Origin: Pyropia haitanensis
Taxonomy: Eukaryota; Rhodophyta; Bangiophyceae; Bangiales; Bangiaceae
Length of the DNA: 64,000 nt
Direction: 5' to 3'
Assembly: GCA_008729055.1 (NCBI GenBank)
Contig: SDUX01000010.1
Coordinates: forward strand, 3,239,090-3,303,089
Each line of letters starts with the position of its first letter. Position 1 is the first letter of the stretch. This document shows, piece by piece, positions 42,825-53,585 of the stretch. Under the pieces are notes generated by a model. That model ran no database searches, was not told the origin of the DNA, and saw only the letters and a program-made list of their open reading frames with translations. Made by a program: the position numbers and the translations under genes.

Positions 42825-43720
42825 ATGGCCTCCAGCGAGATGGCCTGCGTTTACGCGGCCCTCATCCTCCACGATGAGAGCATCAGCATCACGGTACGTT
42901 TGTTGTTGAGGCGACTGTAGTGGCTCTGTCAATCGACAGTGCTGTTGGCAGGCTGATCGGCGCCGCAAGTTGTGGTCATGAACGGTGCAGTTGTCCGCAC
43001 ATTGCCCAGCACGCACGATGCATGCGTCAAGAAGCATGTGCCTCTGAGTGAGTTCGGGGGTGTGTCGTATCTTGTGGTCTGCTTCGTGTGACCGGTCAGG
43101 ACCGTTGCTGACATTGTCCTCCATCGCTGTGCATCACCTGCCGTTTGCCTGTTCGCTCCCATTCTGTACTGTTCTGCGCGCGCCGCAGGAGGACAAGATC
43201 TCTGCCCTGGTGAAGGCTGCGAATGTTGACGTTGAGGCCTTCTGGCCATCCCTGTTTGCCAAGCTGCTGCAGAAGGTTTCGGTTGACGACATTGTGAAGG
43301 GGATGAGCGCTGCGCCCGTTGCGGGTGCTGCCCCGGCTGCTGGTGGTGCCGCGCCTGCCGACGCGGATGCTGCTGAGGAGGTACGTTTATTGGTCGGGAC
43401 GCAGGGCATGAGAGCGATGAGGGTAGTGCGGATGCGCGCGCTGCTGTTCGCGGACGATGATTCTAGCTGTGTGGATGGTGATCATGGTTGTGTGGATGGT
43501 GGTTGTCGTTGTGTGGATGGTGATTCTGGTTGTGTGGATGATCACTGGCGTGGTGCGTCGCCTCGGCGCAGCTCGATGCTAACGCACATCTGGGTTCCGT
43601 GTCTTTGTTTACTGTGCTGTCCCTGTTCATGTACTGTTGCTACGCTGGTGATAGAAGAAGGAGGAGGAGCCGGAGGAGGAAGAGGAGGATGAAGACATGG
43701 GCTTTGGGCTGTTCGACTAA
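42825..43720 (+). CDS. RPLP1: 60S acidic ribosomal protein P1
   Basis: P1 forms the ribosomal stalk with P2 on P0 and helps recruit elongation factors. Three exons, 42825-42893, 43189-43380 and 43655-43720, all phase 0 with GTACGTTT donors and CGCAG/ATAG acceptors, give 108 aa, the usual length. Sequence: [20 protein letters not shown], then [40 protein letters not shown], an Ala/Pro hinge, an acidic stretch ([14 protein letters not shown]) and the invariant stalk tail MGFGLFD. Intron 2 contains about three and a half copies of a 21-bp repeat. It is the most intron-rich short gene here, and its codon use is milder in GC than its neighbours, which is typical of a highly expressed ribosomal gene. 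Confidence 0.97.
43468..43545 (+). repeat. 21-bp tandem repeat inside intron 2 of RPLP1
   Basis: TGTGTGGATGG begins each unit at 43468, 43489, 43510 and 43531 (partial). Units differ in the last nine bases. It lies wholly within the second intron. Confidence 0.8.
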
Positions 43721-44458
43721 GACGTTTCTTTTTAAAAAAAAAGTGTAGAGCCAGGGCCTGTGGCCAATCCAAGCTTCTTTCCACCGTCGGACTCACTGAG
43801 TCAGTATTCACCTGACTCCGTGGCGGGTGCGCGTTGTCTCGGATGTCCTCAGCCTGGAGTGCTTCTGCGATGTTGGCTGCGCCGCTAGTTGGTCTTACCT
43901 GTCCCTCCCCGACCTCGTGGGGCCAATGGTGTGGGACGCTCGTGGTACTCTCGGTGTGCTTACCCAGCTCCAGTCGATGGCGCGTTCCCTTTCCCCTTCC
44001 TGTCTTCATTCTCGCATCGCAGACTCGTCGGTGGAACGCGCCGCTGCAGCAGGGCATCGCGGTGGTCGGTGTTCTTCCTCTGTGCAGGCGTCGCAAGGAC
44101 ATCATCCATATGGCGGTTGATCGCAGGAGAGACAAGTATCGAAGAAAGAAGGCGATACCCCAACAACAAGAAGACAAGAAGACAAGGACAAGAAGCCAAC
44201 GACAATACGGGAACAAGGAACGTGACTCGACCCAAGGTGCGCGAGCCACCGGTGTGGCCGTGGGGCACTCGATGTACTACAATCCGCGGTCGAGGCACGC
44301 CGGGCTCGTAGGCAGGCTGACCTGATGACTGCACCCGTTTGACACCTTGGGCAGGGCGAGTGCCTCGCGTGAGGCGGGCGACGACAGCTACGATGTGCAG
44401 CCAGAGCGTGACGCGCTTACGGTCGGGAAGTCCCCCCTTTTCACCTTCCCGTGACCAG
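43721..44458. other. Convergent 3' region of RPLP1 and the C2HC gene
   Basis: A run of A after T (43729-43742) follows the P1 stop codon. A purine-rich stretch at 44125-44230 has ACAAGAAGACAAGAAGACAA repeats. No gene supported. Confidence 0.45.
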
Positions 44459-45811
44459 TCATGCCGACATGTTGGACCACTGGGGTGAGATAGGACGATT
44501 GTCGGCATCCCCCCCGATTCCGAGCTGACGCTGTGCGCACACGTGGCGTTTGCAGTTCGGCGCCCACAGCTCCCGCCGACAGGCCTGGCAATGGACGTAG
44601 CCCTTGCGGCGCGCGCCGAGGAGAAAGCCGGGCACCTTGGCGGGCTTGGGCGGCGCCGCCCGTGCATCAGCAGTCGCCGCCGCGTCCTCCTCGCTGACCG
44701 CGTCAAAGATGTCAGCGCACAGGTTGGCAAGGGTGACGTCACTGGGGGCACCACTGCCGTCGCTGACTCGTCCGCCAGGGGTGAGCCGACCGTCGCCAAC
44801 GGGCGCCGTTGCGGCCATGCCTGGAGCAGCTCCCGCCCACGAAGAGGCGGGCGCACTTGCTGGACGACCGTTGAGGAGCTCTGGGAACGTAGTCTTTGGC
44901 CGCCCCGCGACGCGGGCGTCAAGCCACGCGACAGCGTCGGCCCACACGGCATCCCGAGCTGCACGCCATGTTCGGAGTGTCGCGCACGTGGCGATGTGGT
45001 GCCGTCCGTTGGGGCTCCACACCATCGTGCAGCACAGGATACAGGTGAGGTAGCCCTTGGCCTCGGGTGCGCGTCGCAGCAACAGCGCCAGAATGCGGGT
45101 GCGGCGGGTGCGCCGCCGGTTGGCCGCTGTGTCGTCCACCTCGTCGACTGTCGCCGCGCCACTGCCGCCTTGAGCCGGGCTGCTCGCCGGGAGTGGACTG
45201 CTTCCAGCAGCCTCTGGAAGAGGCACCACCCCCAGCGGTGATGATGACTGAGTACAGAAGTCCACCGGCAGCTGCGGGTGCCGCTGCATCAGCGGGGATC
45301 CACCACGATAAGTGCCCTGGGCAATGACGCTTCCCACGCTGGGCAGAGAAGTAGTCTTATACAGCGGATGCCCAGGGGCAGTGGCTGGCAGCTGCGGGAA
45401 GGCGTGTGCCGACGGGGACAGAAAGAGGGCTGGCGAAGGAGGCGAAGGGGCCCCCGCCGCGGGCGGGGAGCCCACTGGCGTGGTTGGCGACGGCCGTGCG
45501 GGCGGGTGGAGGACTCCCTGCGGGGCCGGCACCTCCTTGCCACCGCCACCCGAAAACGACTCGGGTGTCAGGGGCGTCACCGGCCACGGCAAGGGACCGC
45601 CAGCGGGTGCGTGCCACCAACGGTTCTTGGACGGCATCGAGCGCTTGAAGGCGGGACCGCGAGATGGCTCACTGCCAGACTCACTGGGGGAGGTCAGGAA
45701 CTCTTGGTCGGCCGGTTCTTCCCGGCCACCGTCGCTCATCAGGAAGGACACCGTCATGCGATAGTCTTGGTGGCCATGAGCGGGAGGCCCGCGCTTGCCC
45801 ACGGCGGCCAT
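44459..45811 (-). CDS. Protein with two related C2HC zinc-finger-like motifs
   Basis: Single open frame; ATG 45811 (AAGATGGCC) gives 450 aa. The frame is open to 46006 but starts there with GTG. Two copies of one motif occur: GYLTCILCCTMVWSPNGRHH then IATC in the middle, and GYVHCQACRRELWAPNCKRH then VCAQ close to the C-terminus. Both fit GY-x-x-C-x2-C-x4-W-x-P-N-x3-H, with a further Cys after, suggesting zinc binding in the manner of BED-like fingers. The N-terminal half is Ser/Pro-rich with no long homopolymers, unlike most proteins here. An acidic helix, LANLCADIFDAVSEEDAA, precedes the second motif. No family was recognised; a nucleic-acid-binding or transposon-derived regulator is possible. 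Confidence 0.65.
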   Translation of the reverse strand: MAAVGKRGPPAHGHQDYRMTVSFLMSDGGREEPADQEFLTSPSESGSEPSRGPAFKRSMPSKNRWWHAPAGGPLPWPVTPLTPESFSGGGGKEVPAPQGVLHPPARPSPTTPVGSPPAAGAPSPPSPALFLSPSAHAFPQLPATAPGHPLYKTTSLPSVGSVIAQGTYRGGSPLMQRHPQLPVDFCTQSSSPLGVVPLPEAAGSSPLPASSPAQGGSGAATVDEVDDTAANRRRTRRTRILALLLRRAPEAKGYLTCILCCTMVWSPNGRHHIATCATLRTWRAARDAVWADAVAWLDARVAGRPKTTFPELLNGRPASAPASSWAGAAPGMAATAPVGDGRLTPGGRVSDGSGAPSDVTLANLCADIFDAVSEEDAAATADARAAPPKPAKVPGFLLGARRKGYVHCQACRRELWAPNCKRHVCAQRQLGIGGDADNRPISPQWSNMSA

Positions 45812-48800
45812 CTTGATCAGCAGGTCTGCGTAGCAGTCACTCTGCGGAAGCTGGTGGGCGCCAGTGTTGGCGTGCCGACCTCCTTGTCTCGCTGCCCTCC
45901 CCCTGGCCACCTTCTTCACTTCACCTCCGCCACACCCCTCTCCCTCTGCGGGCTCAACGGCGGACACAAACACACGGTGGCGGCAGCGAAACACAGTGGC
46001 GCGCACGGGATCGGCCTAGCAAACTTGGGCGTTGGTGCTCAAGGCCTCTGCCGTGCGTCCTAGGGAGCGCACACCCCAACGCTATCACAGTGCGTGGGCG
46101 CTCTTTCCGCGTCGGGTGGCAGTTAAAGCGCGCGCGAGTGCTCTCGGAACGGTCGGGGGCAGCCCGCCAAGCTGCTGCAGCGACCGTTCGGGGAAAAGCT
46201 GCGGGCGCCGCCCTGCACCGGGTGCCGGTTCCGCTCCTGCCCGATGCAGCTGGAGCGCCGCCCACCTCGCGCCAACACTGGACCGCCGCACAGCCCGGGC
46301 CACGCTCACGTGAGCGGCTCGCCCGACCCCTTCGTGGTTCCTGTTGACACGCCCACGCTGGGGTGGTGGTTCTGCCGACGCGTGCGGTCTGCCCCAGGCA
46401 GCAGCTGCACGCAACCCGGCGGTGAGAGGGGGAGGCGGGCCCGTCCAGAGGGCGCCAGCCGCCACCACCGCCGCTGTCGTGCGCGGCCTTCGCGAAGAAT
46501 CCGAGACCCCACCCACACCCCCGCCGGCGCGTGGTGGCTGCGGCTTGGCCCCACAGTCCCGCCCGCTGGGCTGCTGCCCCCGCCTGGGCGTGCGTTGACC
46601 TTGTGGACAGGGCGGCGTGCGACAGAGAGCTGTGGCCGCCCGCGCCTGCCGTCGGCACCGCGGCACTCAAGAGGGCGCCACGCCTGTGCGTAGGCAGAAT
46701 GCCCTCTTTTCGCACACACCATTCTTGTTTGCTGTGCCCCAGGGGGGCGAGTGGCGAGGGAGCGCGCGGCGCTGCGACTCGCGCGCTGACCCCGGCCGCA
46801 CGGTAATGCTGTGGGTGGCCGCCGGCTCGGTTTCGTTCTGCGCTGCTGCTTCAGCAGTGTACTTGTACATTTACGGGCGGATCGCTGTTGGCCACGGCGT
46901 GAGAACCGCCGAACCTGGAGAGGCTGTCGCCTCCGCGGTGGTGAGGGCGTGGATGGGGTGGGATGCTCTGGCAGGATGTGCCCAGGCGAGGCCTCCAGCA
47001 AGCACAGAACCAGGCTGTCTGCTTGCGCGCGCCAGGCGCCGACGCCAGGCGGCAACCCTTTCCCACCGTAGTTGGGCACAGCATCCTACCCCTGCGCTGC
47101 GCAAGTCGGGAGCTCACTTGGCAGAATAGGTACGTGGACGGAGGTTCCTCCTTTGCTTGCATGTCTTTGTGGCTCGCGAGCGCCTCATGCTCTCGCGCGC
47201 CACAAGGACATCCCATGACGACCAGCAAGGCGAGGGGAGTTCGGCACGAGCCCCGTCTGGTCGACGCCGGCAGGGGCGTCCAACCAGAACCATGCCGCGT
47301 GGCGTGCAGTGCACGGACCGTAGGGGGTGTGAATGCACGACCCTACTCCTCCCCGCCTCTCTGTCACAGGACCACGTAGACATCCCCCAGCTTGGGTCTG
47401 GAGTATAGGTGCACGAGTGGGTGTACGGATTGGGACGGCGGCTGCGCGCAGAACAGTGCACGTGCGGGGCGGAAGAACGGGGCCCGGACGCTTGGAGGCT
47501 GTCGCCGCGGCTCTCGTGTGGTCACCCGAGCGCTTTCCAGCAGGAGAAGGACTAACAACGCGGATCTTCAACTCATGCGTGGCGTCCAGTCCCCAGCAGG
47601 GCCGTCACTTCGAGGGCCCTGCTCACCCCTCCCCCGGCTGCCCACCGCAGGCCATTCGGGGACTTCCACCCCGGCCGTGGGTGGACCAACAAAAAAAGAG
47701 GAGCGGCGAGCCCGCGGCCATCTTTGTTGTAAGCACCAAAGGCAGCCAGCCCGCATGGTTCACGGCCCCCGTGGATGGTCCGGTGGTAGGAGTGAGCGCG
47801 GCTGCCCCGGCTGGCACGCTTGTCACGCGAGCAGGGGGCCCAATCGATCTTGCAATTCAGGCGGGGCAGCACCAGACGGTCGGCGGGGTGAACCAGTCGG
47901 GCAACGGCCAGTGGGCACTGAGCGAGCCAAGTGGAACGCTTCGGGGCAGCGCACTTGGCGGGCAAGCGGGCCGGCCACGGAAAGTACCTCGGCTGGGACG
48001 ACTCGGGCACTCGAGGAGCCTGTGAGGTGTCTGGATGACGGGTCAGAGAGATGGCGGGGGCAGCGCGCGTCCGTCCCCAGCATTGTGCGGTGGACTGACT
48101 TTGTGTTTCCTGTCGCGGCCGGCCAATCCTTGTGCACGACCCCTCGACGAGACACCAGGCAGTCAAGGCACTGAGCTGAGAGTGGTGGCGGAGGCTGAAG
48201 CGGGAAAGCAGAGGGTGGCACCGTCAGCGTGCGTGAGTGGCAGCGCACCGGTGTGCTGCTCCCAACTGGCCGCCTGCAGAGCCGCCCCCGTCAAAGACAC
48301 AGCTGTTGCAGCAAGTCACGTGCCAGACGAGGGGCGCTTTGGAAAGCATCGCCCCCAGCCACTCGCCCAAACGCGTCACCCACCGACCCAGAATACAGCG
48401 ACCCGGGGGGCGTTGTTCCTTGCCCGCTCGCTGTTGCCCCGTGAGCCCGCCGTGGGGCCCGGCAGGAGGCCGCTTGACCGCTGTCAATCCTCGACAAGCG
48501 CGCCTCTGATCTATTTCGCGCTGGGCAGGGGCGGCGTTCTCCCGCCGTGGCGGCGGGAAGCCGCCACCGTCAGCCACCGCTGTCCGTTTTCAGAGAGGGC
48601 GGGCCCCTGCCCCCCCCCGCCGCCCGTCTCTCGCCCTGTTGGACTGTTTTTTTTTTCTCGCTTTTTCTGCCCTGCACGCTCTCCCGTGCAAGCAGAAGCG
48701 CTGGGTGGCCGCAACGGTGGGTTGGTACATGAAGTTAACAGGGCGGACGCAAGGGCGTCGCCCTGCATTGCCGAGACCCCATTGGGTGGCGCCTGCCCCG

Positions 48801-49473
48801 CCGTCCGCGAGAGGCGGGCAGAGGAGGGCACCCGCCCGCTTCCGCCCTGCCCCCCGCGCCGACGAGTTTCTCGGGCGCGCCGCCACGTGGGGCGTGCCAC
48901 GACCCGCACGACGCGCCACTCGCTCGGCCGGCGTGGGCGGGCGCCCGCCCTGCGGGACGCTGCCCGACGTGGGGGGTAGGCACAGCAGGAGGAGGGGGAG
49001 GGGTGGCGGCAGGCGCGCGCTGTTTGCTCGCCGCCACGCGACGGGCGGCCGGGCGTTGCCGCCCGCCGGCCCGGCGGTGCGGAACAGACACGCTGGCCGC
49101 GGCGGCCGGCCAGCGGGGACGGGGTGGCGGCCAATCGAGCGGCCGCACGCGGCGGCGGGGGGGTGGAAGCGCCCGCCGGCGCCCGCCAGCTGGCCCCGGT
49201 GGAGGAGAGGCCCCACGTGCGGGGCGCCCACTCTCGCTGCCACCGGGGGGGCAACGGAGGACGCCAAAGCGCTTGACGCTACAACGTCAGCGTCGATTGG
49301 CAAGGTATCACAGGCGTGCTACTTTGGGGTTTTTTCTGCATGTAAATACTGTGCAGGACCTGTCCTCATGGCGAGCTGCCGATCGAGCGCGTCGGGGAGA
49401 CACACCCACAGGCGTCCGCGACCAGCAACGGACACGCGCGCCGCAGGGAGAGCAAACCCGAACCGCGTGCCCT
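45812..49473. other. Long region without a firm gene
   Basis: Composition is mixed and less repetitive than elsewhere. The longest unusual open frame is 47333-48025 (+, ATG, 230 aa), whose second half (IFVVSTKGSQPAWFTAPVDG) is not Arg/Pro-rich, but it matches nothing recognised and lacks other support. A hairpin lies at 47161-47211. A T run (48650-48659) and GC-rich frames follow to 49270. Confidence 0.35.
47161..47211. other. Strong hairpin
   Basis: ATGTCTTTGTGGC (47161-47173) pairs with GCCACAAGGACAT (47199-47211) at 12 of 13 positions. The inner CGCGAG (47175-47180) pairs with CTCGCG (47192-47197). Could be a structured RNA on either strand or chance. Confidence 0.45.
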
Positions 49474-50626
49474 GCGCAGTGGTGGTTGATGCGGGATCCA
49501 CTTCAAAGCCTCTTCAAGGCCTGATCAGGGCGGAAATCGGGCCCGGAGGCTTGAAGACCCCCTCCTGAAAGCACCGTAGGGCACGATTCCTTGAAGTGAT
49601 CTTGATAAACCTTGATATGAACGTCTTTCCGGACGTGAACAAGGACGTGCGAGGTACCACAAGGTGCGCCAGAGACAGAGCTATACAGAGACGTGAGAAA
49701 GAGCCTGCACCGAGAAGAGTTTGGCGTTTTATCAAGGAAATTCAAGCAAAATTCAACCGATCGATTAAGGGGGTCGCGTCCTGCTCTCCGCTTGAAGAGG
49801 TCGTGATCGCGCCTCTCTTAACCCAAGTACGTCACTCGGCACGGTTTTCGACCGCTCGTGTGCCGAAGCAGTCCGGGTTTATACCCTTGATTCTGGGCAC
49901 TTGCGAAGCTCAACGGAGTTGATCTCGAGTAGTACACCCTGTATCTCGCTTGTTTGATGAGTCTCCGTGGACTGCTTCCATCAAATGGACAGCGAAGTAC
50001 GCGACCGTGCAGTCTCTGATGCTCCTTCCCCGACGCTGGATGGGTTCATTGATGCCGCAGCAGTCTGGCTACGGCATGCACTGCTGGCTCGGTCGGCGGA
50101 GTCACCTGAACCGGCACCAGCGTGCCGAGGACTGTGTCGCGTGCAGCTTCAGTGCACACTCGCCTACGTCTCTGCCCCCCTCCCCCCCCCTCCCCCCCCC
50201 CCCCCAGCCTTCTCCTCACGGACACCTGAGCATCTGCTCCGTAAATTGTAGGCAACTGCTTCAGCCGAAGCACGTGGGACAGGCCAGGGTTGTGGCCGGG
50301 GCCGTGTCGCCTTGTGCGGTTCCGTCAGACGCCTCCAACCCGGGGGTTGGGACCTCTTGTCGGCCGCAGTCGGGCAGAGTTTGTCGCGCCGATGAGGACT
50401 GAAATGGAGATTTAAGAAGAGTTGGAATGTACTGGGGCCCTCCTTAACGCACGCATGCCTAGCTCGACCTTAGTATCGTACTTCTGTGTATTGCCTACGC
50501 CACTAAGTGTGAAGATTGGACCTTAACTTGGCCGTGTCGCGGTGCGCGCTGCGGCTTGAAGAGGTACCTCTTCAAGGAAATTCAAGGCTGCTTCAACGCC
50601 TTCCGGCCTGAAGATAAGGATGACAC

Positions 50627-50707
50627 TTAACGATCGTTAAGAAAAACCTTACCGGGTTGACGATCGTTTAACGACTTTAACGATGTCGTTTAACGACTTT
50701 AACGACC
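50627..50707. repeat. TTAACGA repeat cluster, left
   Basis: Begins with the perfect palindrome TTAACGATCGTTAA (50627-50640). Then GACGATCGTTTAACGACTTT is followed by two copies of GTTTAACGACTTTAACGA. Confidence 0.75.
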
Positions 50708-50784
50708 CACCTTACCGACGTATTTGTTAAATACTTACATTGTACTCCGAAAACGAGTTTGTCACTTGCAGTCCCTCACCCCAA

Positions 50785-51095
50785 CTCTACTGGGTGCGCA
50801 GCTCCCGCCAGTCTGCTGATAGAACGGACACTTCCGCAGGTGGGGGACCATCTTGTCTCTGCGGCCGTGCACCGGCGCGGCGGGCGGTACAACCGGCAGC
50901 TTGGAGAGGGCGGCCTCGTCCCCATCGCACGCCTCCGCGTCCCGCAGGTACTGTTGGTGGGCTGCCTCGCGGGCGCGGCAGAAGGCAACTCAATAGTTGG
51001 TCGCCTTTCCATCGCCGTCCAGCACGTGGTCGCTAGTTTTGCGAAAGGCAGCCCACAGGTCCATGTAGCTGCTCAGAGGCGCCCGGAAGCGACGA
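50785..51095 (-). pseudogene. BED-type zinc finger relic
   Basis: Minus-strand frame reads SYMDLWAAFRKTSDHVLDGD, GKATNY, a stop codon, then VAFCRAREAAHQQYL and further down GRRDKMVPHLRKCPFYQQTG. The pattern (aromatic W..F near the start, N-x-x-x-x-x-C, later HL-x-x-C) is that of BED fingers at the N-terminus of hAT-like transposases and derived proteins. One expected finger Cys is replaced (CRAR) and the frame is broken by a stop at about 50990. A GTAAGT donor-like site follows near 50730. It is judged a remnant, not an active gene. Confidence 0.45.
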
Positions 51096-51268
51096 CAAGG
51101 AAGAGTAGTGGTGCAGCCTGCGCCGGTGGCCTCGTTGGTCGCAGGAGCGCGCGGAGGGCAGCCGCGCGAAGTCAGCAATCCGGACCCTCAAGTCTTGGAC
51201 TGAGCGCGCATGTGGCACCGTCCTCCAGAATTGTACTGCCCGATATGTAAATACACAGGCGCCGGGAA

Positions 51269-51368
51269 TTAACGACTTTAACGAGTTTTCGTCCCTGGAC
51301 CTTAGCGATTTAACGATCGTTATAACGATCGTTTAACGACTTTCGTTTAACGACTTTTCTTAACGACT
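51269..51368. repeat. TTAACGA repeat cluster, right
   Basis: TTAACGACTTTAACGA at 51269, then several more TTTAACGATCGTTATAACGA and TTTAACGACTTT units to 51368, adjoining the right inverted arm. The same words as the left cluster, about 560 bp away. Confidence 0.75.
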
Positions 51369-52026
51369 GACAACCTTACTGAAGAGGCTCTGAAGCGGAT
51401 CCCGGTTCAATGCCCACTGCGCTGCCCGTGCGCCTCCATCGCCCGCGCTTCCCGCGCCTTGGCGGCGTGGCAAACGCCCGCCGTCCGTGGCCGCGCGCCA
51501 GCCGACCGCCGCCGCCGCGTCGCGCGCCGCCGACGCGGCGGGCGGCAGCCGCACACGCCGACCGCGGTCGGCGGCCACCGCCGGCGGCGGCCACGCGCCG
51601 CCGCGGCCGCCCGTCCACGTGCCCGCGTCGACGCGGGCGTCCGCGTCCGCCGAGCGGGCCCCCCCCCCACGGCGCCGCCGTGCACGGCGGAGCGGCAGCC
51701 CCACCACCGCAAAAAAAAAAAAAAACACAAAAAAAAAAAACGGCAGCAGGCAGCGCGTGGCGCGGCGGCGGCGACGGCGGCGGCGACCTCTCTCCCCCCC
51801 ACCCTCAGCCGTCCCCCACCACCCCACCCCCGCCGCGACGGGCGGCAACCGCCACCGCCGGCACCGCCGCTGCCGGCGCACGGGGACGTCCCGGCCGCGT
51901 CCGCCGCCGCCGCCACCCCCGCGAGCCGCCGCTCCCAACCCACCGCCGGGCGGGCGGGGCGCCCCCCCCCCCCCCCCCCCCCCCCCCACCCCCACCCCCC
52001 CCACGCGGCGCGCAACCTCTGTCGGC

Positions 52027-52284
52027 TCACGCGGCGGCCCGTGGCCTCCCCCCCCCCCCCCCCCCCCCCCCTACCCCCCCCCAAGCACCCCCGCGTCCAC
52101 ATCCGCCGCCGTCAACACCAAGCTCACCCCCGACGCCGAGTCCACCCCGCCCCGCCCGCGGCGTGGCCGCCACGCGCGGCCGCCGCCGCCGCCGCCGCCA
52201 CCCCCCCGCCCCCACCGCCGCCGCCGCCGCCGCCGCCGCCGCTGCTGCTGCTGAGGCTGAGGCTGCCGCCGCCGCCGCCGCCGC

Positions 52285-52326
<42 letters not shown>

Positions 52327-53305
52327 TCGGCGGGCGCCCGCGGGGGGGGTGGCCGGCGGGCGCGCTGCTCCCGGCTCGCCGGCGGCCGCTGGCGCCCAGC
52401 GGCCACGGCCCGCGGCGGCGGCAATGGCGGTGGCGGTGGCGGTCGGCGCGCCGCCGCCGCCGCCGCCGCCACTGCCGCCGCCGCCGCCGCTGCCACTGCC
52501 GCCGCCGCTGCCGCTGCCGGCGGCGGCGGCGGTGGCGGCGGAGCTCCCCCCCCCGAGCGAGGCGCCCCCCCCCCCCCCCACACCCAGTCGGACCACCCCC
52601 CCCCCCCAGCGTCGCTCCCCCCCCCCACCGGTGGTGGCGGCGCCCAGCTCCCGCCGCCGGACGGTGCCGACCAGCTGGAGCGTCAGCTCCACGCCCTCCC
52701 CCCCCCCCACCCCCCCCCCCACACGCGTGGCACAGCGGCGCGGGACCGCCCGCGGTCGGCACCCCCCCCCCTCCCCCCTCCCGCCCCCCCCCCCCCCCCC
52801 GCCCCCCCCCCCCCCCCCCCCCTCACGGGCGGCGGCAGCTCCCCCGCGCGGGCGCCCAGCAGCGCCTCCTCCAGCTCCGCCACCCGCCGCCGCAGCCGCC
52901 GCGCCTCCCCCCCCGCCGCGGCCGCCCGCGCCGCCGCGGCGGCGGCGGCGGCGTCGGCCGCCGCCGCCGCCGCGGTCGCCGCCGCCTCGGCCGCCGCCGC
53001 CCGGCGGGCGGCGACCGCCGCGCGGCCCGCCGCGGCGCGCCAGGTGCCGGCGTCGCGGACCGCCGCGGCGCGGCCGGCAATGGCCGCGAGCGCCGCGCGT
53101 GCCGCGGCGGCGCGGTCGGCCGCCGAGGCGGCGGCGGGGAGGGCGGCGGCGATGGCGTCGCGGGGGGGGGGGGGGAGGGGGGAGCGGCTGCCGGTGGTGG
53201 TGGTGGTGGTGGTGGTGGGGGGGGGGTGGTGGGGGTGGTGGTGGGCGTGGGCGTGGTGGTTGTGGGGGTGGTTGGGGTGGTGGGTGGCGGGGGGGTGGCC
53301 ACCAC

Positions 53306-53353
<48 letters not shown>

Positions 53354-53585
53354 CACCGCCGCGGCCGCCGCCGCCGCCACCGCCGCGGCCGCGCCGGCGG
53401 GTGCCACCGCGGCGGGCGGGCAAGCACGGCGGGGCGGGCGCGGACGGGTCGGCGCCGAGGGGCCCCATGTCGGCGGCCTCCCAGTCAAAGGGGGAAGGCC
53501 GCCGCGGCGACACCCGGTGAAAGGCGGCGGCGAGGCGGGAGTGGCGGGGGAGGGGGGCGGGCCGCCGCCGACGGGGCGTCGCCAT
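52027..53585 (-). CDS. Low-complexity His-rich coiled-coil protein, unrecognised
   Basis: From ATG 53585: a basic start (MATPRRRRPAPLPRH), then SPFDWEAADMGPLGADPSAP, a Gly tract, a His/Pro-rich segment (HHPNHPHNHHAHAHHHPHH), a Thr run, then a long Ala/Arg helix ending RRLRRRVAELEEALLGARAG, a likely coiled coil. After C runs (52690-52820) another frame reads VELTLQLVGTVRRRELGAAT, and near 52130 another reads GVSLVLTAADVDAGVLG. The exact C-terminus cannot be fixed: candidate stops lie at 52027, 52071 and 52124. No family is recognised. Basic, His-rich and coiled-coil character fits a nuclear scaffold or regulator, but this is a guess. Confidence 0.42.

Larger units (their letters stand above)
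49474..51422. mobile_element. Decayed DNA transposon-like element
   Basis: The arms 49474-49518 and 51378-51422 are inverted copies, about 36 of 45 positions identical; in the outward frames they even spell related peptides (MRDPLQSLF and NRDPLQSLF). The interior is less GC-rich than the flanks and contains a minus-strand BED-finger relic (50785-51095), two clusters of TTAACGA repeats and many CTTGAAG/CTTCAAG words. No intact transposase was found. No target-site duplication was recognised. Arm divergence and stop codons indicate an old insertion. Confidence 0.55.

Noticed and set aside
45812..46006. Extension of the C2HC gene upstream of Met at 45811
   Set aside because: The open frame starts with GTG and lacks an ATG; ATG 45811 has good context.
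47333..48025. 230-codon plus-strand open frame with ATG
   Set aside because: Composition is better than most shadows, but there is no motif, no promoter or neighbour evidence, and overlapping minus-strand frames are similarly long.
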